Source: Clostridiales bacterium (lineage in GTDB: Bacteria > Bacillota > Clostridia > TANB77 > CAG-508). Taken from it: a DNA stretch of 58,611 bases. The position numbers were made by a program, and so were the translations under genes. Shown here one piece after another: positions 8,360 to 15,994 of this stretch. The notes under the pieces are model-generated. The model was not told the DNA's origin, searched no databases, and saw nothing but the letters and a program-made list of their open reading frames with translations. How positions within the stretch are numbered: position 1 is the stretch's first letter; each line of letters starts with the position of its first letter. The DNA lies in contig DPDV01000012.1 in the NCBI GenBank assembly GCA_003534295.1, positions 1-58,611 of the forward strand, given 5' to 3'.

Positions 8360-9652
8360 TTAGAAGCCTGTTCTTGGCAGTTTTTTTATTTCCTTTCTTT
8401 CCCCAACCTCTAATTTAGAAGTCTCTTCTGGCACTTCTTTTTCTTCATCCTCTGGTTCCTTAAAATTCTCTACTGTTATTTCTACTGTTTCATTTAATTT
8501 CAAAGAAATATCTATTTCCTTTTCGTATGGTAAATATCCAGAAGGAGCTTGCACTTCTTTTAGATGATATTTTCCTGGTACAAGATTTTTTATTTCTATT
8601 ATTCCTTTTTCATCAGTTATAAGTTCTGTATATATTATTTTTTCGTTTTCATCTAATAATTTAAACTTTGAACCTGAAAGTGAGTTTTTAGTATCCCCGT
8701 CCTTTTTTATTACTTTTATTTTAGTTGTATTTTCCATATACCTTTCTTTTAAAGTGGTAGTACTTGTTTCAAATTCTCCAACAGTTAAAACATAATTCTG
8801 TTTATTTTCTACTGTTGACTTTCCATATAATATAGGATATGTTTTTACATTTGATTTAGCATTTATTATAATTTCTCCGGTCTCTTCTAATTGCTTTATT
8901 GGTAACATTATTTTAAACTTTTCTTTACTTTTGAAAGTTGTTTTTTCTACATTACTTTCATCTACCACTTTCGCAATATTGTTATTCGCTATACTTATAG
9001 TATACTCTTCGTTAGCTGCTGAGGCATCTACTCTATATGTTTTGCTTATACTATTTTTGTCTAAATTATCAATTTGCCAATTTTCTGTTTCTGCAATTAT
9101 TTTTATTGTAGCTATCTTTTTGCTCTCATTTGAATTTCTTGCTTTTTCTCTTATTTGCCTCATAGCATTTAATACTATTTGTCCGTTATTCGCACAAATA
9201 TTAAATTTGCTCATGTCATAATCATATAGCATATCATAAATTGCTAATTTAGTTGCGGTAAATGCTTCTATCTCTGTATTGCATCCTAATTCTTGTGGTG
9301 TTTTAAATGGATAACCATTTATTACCGCATTCCATACTAAATTATTTGAATATATATTTTCTGCAATTACATCATATGAATAGTCTTCTGTTACACCATC
9401 CTTTTCTCTATTTACGCAATATGCTGGATATTCTTTTCCATCCTTCTCATATACCACAAACTGAGTTCCAATTTTTATTCCATTATATACAAGGCATATG
9501 AGTTCTCCCTTTGAATAAAGTTTTACAGTGGATTTTTGCTCTATTACTGTTGCTTTAGAGACATTTGATAATATTTGTGCTGTAAATAGCATTGCACTTA
9601 TCATTAGTATTATAAATGTTTTCTTTATTAATTTTATTATAAATTTTTTCAT
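8360..9652 (-). CDS. Sortase-linked surface protein with SpaA-type domain and terminal LPRTG
   Basis: Secreted surface protein, likely the substrate of the sortase encoded 15 bases upstream. Signal peptide (about 1-34). Residues 40-180 resemble a TED-type adhesin domain: Cys79 in YPAYCVNRE and a TKLAIYD block at 134-140, where Lys135 stands in the place usually taken by the thioester Gln, so a thioester may not form. Residues 308-398 form a SpaA/Cna-B domain (KIKVIKKDGD...GSKFKLLDE, ...LKEVQAPSGYLPYE), often stabilised by an isopeptide bond. LPRTG is at 425-429 and the protein stops after one more residue (Phe). The usual hydrophobic segment and basic tail are absent, and no reading frame past the stop restores them. 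Confidence 0.85.
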   Translation of the reverse strand: MKKFIIKLIKKTFIILMISAMLFTAQILSNVSKATVIEQKSTVKLYSKGELICLVYNGIKIGTQFVVYEKDGKEYPAYCVNREKDGVTEDYSYDVIAENIYSNNLVWNAVINGYPFKTPQELGCNTEIEAFTATKLAIYDMLYDYDMSKFNICANNGQIVLNAMRQIREKARNSNESKKIATIKIIAETENWQIDNLDKNSISKTYRVDASAANEEYTISIANNNIAKVVDESNVEKTTFKSKEKFKIMLPIKQLEETGEIIINAKSNVKTYPILYGKSTVENKQNYVLTVGEFETSTTTLKERYMENTTKIKVIKKDGDTKNSLSGSKFKLLDENEKIIYTELITDEKGIIEIKNLVPGKYHLKEVQAPSGYLPYEKEIDISLKLNETVEITVENFKEPEDEEKEVPEETSKLEVGERKEIKKLPRTGF

Positions 9653-9667
9653 CTATTTTTCTTCCTT

Positions 9668-10288
9668 TCATATTTCTATTGCTTGTATGCATCTTCTATA
9701 TTCTTTTTTATTTTCTTCACATGTAATTAATGTAATTCTATTATCTTCTGTATTATGAACATAGCTCCAATCTGTCTCATCTATAATCTTATTAATTTCT
9801 ACTTTATACCTTCTTATTCCATTTTGTGTTGAGTAGATAACTATATCTCCTTTACTCAATTTTTTAATATTCTGAAAAAAATTACAATTATATCCTCTAT
9901 TATGTGCTGCTAGTGCAACATTTCCATTCCATTTGCTACTTTCGCAAAAATGCCCCACATGTTTTGCAATTACATTATTTGTTACTCCTTCGCATATTTC
10001 CGCATCAACATTAATTGCTGGAATTTTTATTCTCCATTCATTAACTTTGTCGTCTTGAATTGCAGGTTCAATTTTTGGTATCTCCTGTTCTTTTTTTAAT
10101 GTTTGAGCAACCATCTTTTTTATTTTTTCTTGACTATTGGCTGGAATTTTTATAGATATAACCTGATTAGACTTGTTTATGTTTTTAAATTGTTGCTGAA
10201 GATTATAAATTAATAGATTAATAGATAAATATATAATAACTGTTAACACTAATGAAAGCACAAAAATACCTCTTTTAGTGTATACCAT
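9668..10288 (-). CDS. Class D-like sortase paired with surface protein
   Basis: Membrane-anchored sortase of 206 aa, with a hydrophobic segment at about 8-28 and catalytic His129 in ALAAHNRG, Cys190 in TLITCEE and Arg198/199. The surface-protein gene follows 15 bases downstream, so the two form a dedicated transpeptidase and substrate operon. Start-site oddity: AGGAGG (10302-10307) is 13 bases from this ATG but six bases from an out-of-frame ATG at 10295 that encodes only MCNGIH before a stop overlapping the sortase start. This small ORF could couple or attenuate translation. Confidence 0.88.
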   Translation of the reverse strand: MVYTKRGIFVLSLVLTVIIYLSINLLIYNLQQQFKNINKSNQVISIKIPANSQEKIKKMVAQTLKKEQEIPKIEPAIQDDKVNEWRIKIPAINVDAEICEGVTNNVIAKHVGHFCESSKWNGNVALAAHNRGYNCNFFQNIKKLSKGDIVIYSTQNGIRRYKVEINKIIDETDWSYVHNTEDNRITLITCEENKKEYRRCIQAIEI

Positions 10289-10468
10289 TACACATTTTGC
10301 ACCTCCTTGTTTATAAAATTATTTTATTCTTCTTGGGAATTTTTTGAGATTTAAACTATTTGATTTTTTTTGAAATAAATTTTAAAATTAAAAATTGCAA
10401 TTTTTATTGTATATAATATATAGCATTTTACCTTGTTTGTAAAGAATTTTTCATCGACAGTTTTTTAC

Positions 10469-10498
10469 AAAATTCGGGTCTAAAATGACCCGAATTTT
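10469..10498 (-). terminator. Rho-independent terminator after mtaB
   Basis: A perfect 12-bp stem (AAAATTCGGGTC at 10469-10480 and its complement at 10487-10498) with a six-base loop. It overlaps the mtaB stop codon. On the minus strand it ends in TTTTG followed by an A-rich stretch. Confidence 0.8.
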
Positions 10499-11799
10499 AT
10501 TCTCCTATTAGTTCCAAGTTGTTTTCATCTATTATATGTACTGATTTTATAACATTTTCTAGCTGTTCATCTGTTTTTTTCTTTACTACAATATAATTTG
10601 TTGTATGACCTTTGTAATACTCTCCTTCTTTCTCTTCAAACAAAACTTCTAAATTTTTTCCTATATATTTTTCATTGTGTTCTTTTTGTTTTTTGTCCGA
10701 TAGCTCTATTAATTTTCTACTTCTCTCTTCTTTTATATTACCTGGAATTTGATTTTTCATTATAGCTGCTTTTGTTCCTTTTCGAGGTGAATATTTAAAT
10801 ATATGCATTTTATAAAAGTCTATTTTATTTAGAAATTCATAAGTTTGTGTAAATTCTTCTTCTGTTTCATCTGGAAATCCTACTATAATATCAGTTGTTA
10901 ATGCTACATTAGGATAATATTTTCTTAATAGTTCTACTTCTTTTTCAAATTCTTCTACACTATATTTTCTATTCATCCTCTCTAATGTTTGGTTACACCC
11001 ACTTTGCAATGATAAATGAAAGTGATCACATACTTTATCTAATTTTGATAATCTATTGACAAATTCTTCTGTTATAAGCGTTGGCTCTAATGAACCTAAT
11101 CTTATTCTTTTTATGCCGTCAATTTTGTTTGCTTCCTCTAATAAATCTATTAATTTATAATTATTTTTAAAATCTTTTCCATATGATGCTATATGTATTC
11201 CTGTTATTACTACCTCTTTTATCCCTTCTTTTGCAACATGCGAAATTTCTTCTATTATGTTTTCTGGCATTCTACTTCTTACTCTTCCTCTTGCATATGG
11301 GATAATACAGTATGAGCAAAATCTATCACATCCATCTTGTATTTTTATAACCATTCTTGTTTTTTCGGTATGTGTTACTGTTCCAAAATCTAAAAATTCA
11401 ACTTGATGCAATACATCTGATATTTCCATTTCCTTTGTTTTATTGCTCAAAAATTTATTAACATAGTCCACTATGTCATTTTTTTCATTTATTCCTAATA
11501 CTAAATCTATATTTTCTATTTTTTGTAATTCATCTTTTGCAACCTGTGCATAACATCCTGTTGCAACTACAATACTGTTTGGATTTATCTGTTTTACTCT
11601 TCTTAGCATTTGTCTAGATTTTCTATCCGCCATGTTTGTTACAGTACAAGTATTAATTATATATACATCTGCCATTTCTTCTGTTTCTACTACATCATAT
11701 CCATTTTCTATAAATTTTTGTGCCATTGCGTTTGTTTCGTACTGATTTACCTTACAACCGCAAGGTAATTATTGACACCACTTTCTTCTTTGATTTCAT
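10497..11799 (-). CDS. mtaB: tRNA t6A37 methylthiotransferase MtaB, frameshifted near 5' end
   Basis: Radical-SAM enzyme that methylthiolates t6A37 of ANN-decoding tRNAs. The radical-SAM triad is in CDRFCSYCIIPYARGR, and a C-terminal TRAM domain follows. The uninterrupted frame begins only at Met 11726. The natural start is ATG 11799, preceded by AAGGAG at ten bases, and reads MKSKKKVVSIITL before meeting a stop. Removing one base (C on the minus strand, position 11760) gives ...ITLGCKVNQYETNAMAQKF, the exact family N-terminus with the first Fe-S cysteine. So the gene carries a one-base insertion: real mutation, assembly error or, less likely, recoding. Without correction the product would lack the first auxiliary-cluster Cys. 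Confidence 0.88.
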
Positions 11800-11802
11800 G
11801 TT

Positions 11803-12411
11803 TTATTGTTCTCCTTTTAAAAAATCTTTTAAGCAATTTAGTTCTTTTTCAAATTCATATCTAGTAAATACCGTTTCGCTTTTTTCTTTTTCTCCTATTG
11901 TGTGCAATATTTGTCTATTAGTTTCTTTCAAAATATTTCTATATAAAGGATTTTGTATTGCAGATATATATAATTCATCTACAATGTCATCATATTTTTG
12001 GCTATATCTATCAATTGGTTCTTCTTGCCAGTAGATTATTCCAGCTTTTTTCCAATCATATTCACTGCAAGCTTTTATATTATTAGATGGTAATGCGCTA
12101 TAATTAAATACTAAGTCTTGCATTTCCTTGTTCTTAAACTTTATGCCTTGAAAAAAAGATTCTATACTTTTTAGTTTTTTTTCTCTAAATTCAAATTCAT
12201 ATGGAAAAAGATTTGATAATACCTTTGCATATGAACCCTTGTGTTTATAGCCTACATTTATCCATTTATCACAATCTCCAATAGTTCTTCCTTCTTCGTC
12301 TTTTAGTGGTTTTCCTAAACAATATTCTTCACCTTCTATTTCTTCGATTTCTGGCATTTGATATTGGTAATTTCTTTTAAACAGTTTAAATTTTTCTAAT
12401 TCTTTATTCAT
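11803..12411 (-). CDS. NADAR (YbiA-like) superfamily protein
   Basis: 202-aa cytoplasmic protein that fits the NADAR/YbiA N-glycosidase pattern. It has LSNLFPYEFEF, then SIESFFQGIKF with the conserved Glu and Gln of the family's SxEHxFQ motif, and a C-terminal block QNPLYRNILKETNRQILH matching the family's QNP..R..LL.T....L.E. The WG.G..G.N.LG tail is degenerate (VFTRYEFEKEL). Known members cleave riboflavin intermediates or remove ADP-ribose from nucleic acid; no DarT partner is nearby. It ends three bases before mtaB starts, so co-transcription is likely. Start chosen by AAGGAG eight bases upstream. Confidence 0.6.
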   Translation of the reverse strand: MNKELEKFKLFKRNYQYQMPEIEEIEGEEYCLGKPLKDEEGRTIGDCDKWINVGYKHKGSYAKVLSNLFPYEFEFREKKLKSIESFFQGIKFKNKEMQDLVFNYSALPSNNIKACSEYDWKKAGIIYWQEEPIDRYSQKYDDIVDELYISAIQNPLYRNILKETNRQILHTIGEKEKSETVFTRYEFEKELNCLKDFLKGEQ

Positions 12412-12430
12412 AATTTTTTCTCCTTCTATT

Positions 12431-12480
12431 GTGGGCGATTAAAATCGCCCCTACATTTTTCATAGGTTACTTTACACTAT
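12431..12480. repeat. Dispersed palindromic repeat with right flank
   Basis: Core GGGCGATTAAAATCGCCC at 12433-12450 followed by CTACATTTTTCATAGGTTAC and TTTACACTAT. It lacks the left flank seen at 6926, 38538 and 54232. The gap up to 12682 contains an AT-rich stretch with a TATAAT at 12652-12657 that probably serves the nfeD-like gene. Confidence 0.8.
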
Positions 12481-12682
12481 CTATTTATATTTATTATTAA
12501 ATCACATTTTTAGCCTATTTTCAACATCTTTATTTTAAGTCTGATTATAAAATGTTTTTAGAATCATATTGTTTACAAGTTTTGAAACATAAATTTTTCA
12601 TTTAAAGACACAACTTTTCTATTTTCTATTTATTTTTTTTTTATTCTATAGTATAATTATATTGTTGATTGGAGGTACGTTT

Positions 12683-13126
12683 ATGTGGTATGTTTGGTTA
12701 ATTATATCAGGACTATTTCTTGTTCTTGAAATGATAACAGTAGGTTTTTTAGTATTTTGGTTAGCTATAGGTGCATTATTTGCTATGCTTGTAAGCTTTT
12801 TTACAAGTAATTTAATCATTCAAACAACTGTATTTGTTATTTCTTCAATAGGTTTAATCTTTTTAACAAAACCTCTAGTAAAGAAATTAAATAAAACTGA
12901 TGATACTATTGCAACAAATGCCTACTCTGTTATTGGTAAAAAGGCTATTGTTACTCAAGATATTGATCCAACATTAGGATATGGTCAAATTAAAGTTAAT
13001 GGAGAAACTTGGTCAGCCAAAACAATTTCTGACAATATTATTCCAAAAGATTCAGAAGTTATTATTAAAAATATAGAAGGTGTTAAGGCCGTTGTAGAGT
13101 TATTAAACGAAAAAGTAAATGTATAA
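12683..13126 (+). CDS. NfeD family membrane protein
   Basis: Short NfeD-type protein (147 aa), a partner of SPFH/stomatin proteins in membrane organisation. Two or three N-terminal hydrophobic segments (about 1-70) are followed by a C-terminal OB-fold soluble domain (AYSVIGKKAIVTQDIDPTLG...GQIKVNGETWSA...). The frame opens at a TTG at 12662, but GGAGG at 12671-12675 is seven bases before the ATG at 12683, fixing the start. The SPFH gene follows 52 bases downstream, the classical NfeD-SPFH pair. Confidence 0.92.
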   Translation: MWYVWLIISGLFLVLEMITVGFLVFWLAIGALFAMLVSFFTSNLIIQTTVFVISSIGLIFLTKPLVKKLNKTDDTIATNAYSVIGKKAIVTQDIDPTLGYGQIKVNGETWSAKTISDNIIPKDSEVIIKNIEGVKAVVELLNEKVNV

Positions 13127-13178
13127 CAATTTGGTATTAATTTTTTAATATATATTATAATTATAGGAGGAAAAATTT

Positions 13179-14084
13179 ATGGTATTTCTTATTATATTAC
13201 TAATTATTGTAATAATTATTGCACTAAAGACTATAAAAATAGTTAGACAATCAGAAGTATACATTATTGAAAGACTTGGTAAATTTCATAAAATTGCTGA
13301 TGCTGGTCTTACAATAATTGTTCCATTTTTTGATCATGTACGTAGCGTTGTTAGTTTAAAACAACAAACTATGGATATACCACCTCAAGGTGTTATTACA
13401 AAAGACAATGTTACAATTACAATTGATACTGTTGTGTTCTACAAAATAACAGACCCAGCTAAAGCAGTATACGAGATTCAAAACTTAAAGAAAGGTATTG
13501 AGTATTTAGCTATTACAACCATCCGTGATATTGTTGGTAAAATGGATTTGGATCAAACATTTAGTTCACGTGATGCTATTAATGATAAGCTAAGGGTTTT
13601 ATTAGATGAAGCAACCGACCAATGGGGTTGCAAAATAGATAGAGTTGAAATTAAAGATATTACACCACCACCTGACATTAGGGATGCAATGGAAAAGCAA
13701 ATGAATGCTGAAAGAAATAAAAGAGCTTTAATTCTTCAAGCAGAAGGTGAAAGACAATCTGCAATTACACTTGCTGAAGGTAAAAAAGAAGCTGCTATAC
13801 TAGAAGCTGAAGCTGAAAAAGAAGCAAAAATAAGAAGAGCAGCCGGTGAGGCTGAAGCAATTAAACAAGTAGCTGTAGCTAAAGCAGAAGAAATACAAAT
13901 GGTATATGAAGCAATGATGAAAGCAAATCCAGATGAGAAATTAGTTCAACTAAAATCTCTAGAAACATTAAAAGAAGTAGCTAACGGAGAAGCTAACAAA
14001 GTATTTATACCTTTTGAGGCAACAAGCACATTAAGCAGTTTAGGAACAATAAAAGAAGTATTAAAAGAAGGAAAGAAAAAATAG
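13179..14084 (+). CDS. SPFH/band-7 (paraslipin/QmcA-like) protein
   Basis: Membrane scaffold of the SPFH/stomatin family. One N-terminal membrane helix (about 1-18) is followed by the band-7 domain (VRQSEVYIIERLGKF, MDIPPQGVITKDNVTI, GKMDLDQTFSSRDAIN). A long Ala/Glu-rich coiled coil (about 185-245; EAEAEKEAKIRRAAGEAEA) then leads to a C-terminal tail. 301 aa is typical for paraslipins. AGGAGG is eight bases before the ATG. Partner of the NfeD gene upstream; the pair ends at a strong terminator. Confidence 0.93.
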   Translation: MVFLIILLIIVIIIALKTIKIVRQSEVYIIERLGKFHKIADAGLTIIVPFFDHVRSVVSLKQQTMDIPPQGVITKDNVTITIDTVVFYKITDPAKAVYEIQNLKKGIEYLAITTIRDIVGKMDLDQTFSSRDAINDKLRVLLDEATDQWGCKIDRVEIKDITPPPDIRDAMEKQMNAERNKRALILQAEGERQSAITLAEGKKEAAILEAEAEKEAKIRRAAGEAEAIKQVAVAKAEEIQMVYEAMMKANPDEKLVQLKSLETLKEVANGEANKVFIPFEATSTLSSLGTIKEVLKEGKKK

Positions 14085-14091
14085 AGCAAAA

Positions 14092-14119
14092 ATAGTCAGA
14101 AAAATCTGACTATTTTTTT
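14092..14119. terminator. Bidirectional terminator between SPFH gene and rarA
   Basis: Nine-bp stem ATAGTCAGA / TCTGACTAT around AAAA, followed by a T-run on the plus strand and preceded by an A-run, so it can serve the convergent SPFH and rarA genes. It overlaps the rarA stop codon. Confidence 0.85.
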
Positions 14120-15359
14120 AGTTTACTGTATCATCTTTTATATAATATTTAGTTCCTAACATTTTGTCTGGTAAATATTGTTGCTCTACTTGGTGCATTG
14201 GGTAGTCATGCGGATACTTATATCCTACTCCGTATCCCTCATTTTTCATTCCCTCTGCAGGAGCATTTCTAATATGCATTGGTATTGTTCCTGTATCCTT
14301 TGTAGTTACATCTGCCAATGCCTTATCTATTCCTAAATATGCAGCATTCGACTTTGGAGATGTTGCAACATATACTGCTGCTTCCGCTAAAATAATTCTA
14401 GACTCTGGCATTCCAATCATTGTAATAGATTGCATAGCAGATGTTGCAACCACTAATGCGTTCGGATTTGCCATTCCCACATCTTCTGCTGCAGCTATTA
14501 CTATTCTTCTTGCTATAAAAACCGGATCCTCTCCAGCATTAATTGCTCTTGCTAAATAAAATAACGTAGCATCTGGGTCCGACCCCCTCATTGATTTTAT
14601 AAATGCACTAATATTATCATAGTGACTATCTCCATTTTTATCAAATATAGCTTTTCTTGTTTGAACACATTCTTTTGCTATTTCGTTTGTGATGTTAATA
14701 ACCCCATATTCGTCCATTTTTGTGCTTAATACTGCAACTTCTAATCCATTTAGTGCCGTTCTTACATCTCCATTAGACGTTTCTGCTATCTTCATTAATG
14801 TTTCATCTTCTATATTAATTTTATAACTTCCAAGTCCCTCTTCTGAAATTAGTGATTTTTTTAGGACATCATACACATTTTGTACTGTTAATGGATTTAA
14901 CTTAAATATCATTGACCTAGAGATTAAAGCTTTGTTAACCTCAAAATATGGATTCTCTGTAGTAGCTCCTATTAAAATTACTGTACCATTCTCTACATAT
15001 GGAAGTAATGCATCTTGTTGTAATTTATTAAATCTGTGAATTTCATCTATAAATAATATACATCTACCAGTTGGATTTAAAAATGTGTTTTTAGCTTCCT
15101 CTATAGCGTTTTTTATATCCCCTATTCCTGCTGTAACAGCATTTATCTTTGTAAACTTGTATTTAGTTGTATTACTAATAACTCTAGCAAGAGATGTTTT
15201 GCCACATCCAGGTGGCCCCCATAATATAATGCTGGACAATCTATCTGCTTTAATAGTTCTATACAATATTTTATCCTTGCCTAAAATATGTTCCTGTCCT
15301 ACATAATCTTCCAATGTTTTTGGGCTCATTCTAAATGCTAAAGGTTTGTTTAAATCCAT
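14118..15359 (-). CDS. rarA: Replication-associated recombination AAA ATPase RarA
   Basis: Clamp-loader-like AAA+ ATPase (MgsA/RarA) acting at stalled replication forks. The 413-aa protein has Walker A GPPGCGKTSLA, Walker B ILFIDEIHRFNK, sensor 1 GATTENPYFEVN and the family C-terminus (AYLGIDKALADV, NAPAEGMKNEGYGVGYKYPHD). Its N-terminus PLAFRMSPKTLEDYVGQEHILG is diagnostic. Last gene of the repair operon, 22 bases after ruvA. RarA is more often unlinked, so the pairing with ruvA and addB fits a DNA-repair regulon. Confidence 0.96.
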   Translation of the reverse strand: MDLNKPLAFRMSPKTLEDYVGQEHILGKDKILYRTIKADRLSSIILWGPPGCGKTSLARVISNTTKYKFTKINAVTAGIGDIKNAIEEAKNTFLNPTGRCILFIDEIHRFNKLQQDALLPYVENGTVILIGATTENPYFEVNKALISRSMIFKLNPLTVQNVYDVLKKSLISEEGLGSYKINIEDETLMKIAETSNGDVRTALNGLEVAVLSTKMDEYGVINITNEIAKECVQTRKAIFDKNGDSHYDNISAFIKSMRGSDPDATLFYLARAINAGEDPVFIARRIVIAAAEDVGMANPNALVVATSAMQSITMIGMPESRIILAEAAVYVATSPKSNAAYLGIDKALADVTTKDTGTIPMHIRNAPAEGMKNEGYGVGYKYPHDYPMHQVEQQYLPDKMLGTKYYIKDDTVN

Positions 15360-15381
15360 TATATTATTCCTCTTTTCTAAA

Positions 15382-15993
15382 TTATCTTGCTAAATTTAAT
15401 AATCCTTTTCTAATTATATCTTCTACACTTAGGTTTGCATCCACCTTTTCTAATGCTTTTTCTATTTCTTTTCCCGTATAGCCTAATACCTTTAATGCTG
15501 CTGTAGCTTCTGCTATTTTTTCATCATCCATTATTGCTGTATTAATAGTATCACTTATGTCTGTATTTTCATTTGCAACAATTTCATTTTCCTTTTTAAG
15601 TTTGTCTTTAAGCTCTAATATAACTCTTTGCGCAGTTTTAGGTCCTATTCCTGGTAATTTTTTTAATAGATTAATGTCATTATTTATAATGGCAAGTGCA
15701 AAACTTGATACTGAAACATTTGACAAAATAACAAGTGCAGACTTTGCTCCTATTCCACTTACAGACAATAGCAACTCAAACATTCTCAATTCTTCGTTTG
15801 TATTAAATCCATATATGCTAATGTCATCTTCTCTAACCCTTACATATGTATGTATTTTAATAATCTCTCCTATGGCTCCCAATTTATTTATAGCTGTTTC
15901 TGACATAAATATTTTATAACCTATTCCATTAACATCTATTACTATATATCCATTTGTTTTTACTTCTAAACTTCCCTTTATATATGCAAACAT
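15382..15993 (-). CDS. ruvA: Holliday junction protein RuvA
   Basis: Junction-binding subunit of the RuvAB branch-migration motor. The 203-aa protein has an N-terminal OB domain (MFAYIKGSLEVK...DVNGIGYKIF), tandem helix-hairpin-helix motifs (LLSVSGIGAKSALVILS; LKKLPGIGPKTAQRVILELKDKL) and a C-terminal RuvB-contact domain (ATAALKVLGYTGKEIEKAL). It starts one base after the addB stop, so it is translationally coupled. The usual partner ruvB is not in this window; rarA follows instead. Confidence 0.97.
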   Translation of the reverse strand: MFAYIKGSLEVKTNGYIVIDVNGIGYKIFMSETAINKLGAIGEIIKIHTYVRVREDDISIYGFNTNEELRMFELLLSVSGIGAKSALVILSNVSVSSFALAIINNDINLLKKLPGIGPKTAQRVILELKDKLKKENEIVANENTDISDTINTAIMDDEKIAEATAALKVLGYTGKEIEKALEKVDANLSVEDIIRKGLLNLAR

Positions 15994-15994
15994 C

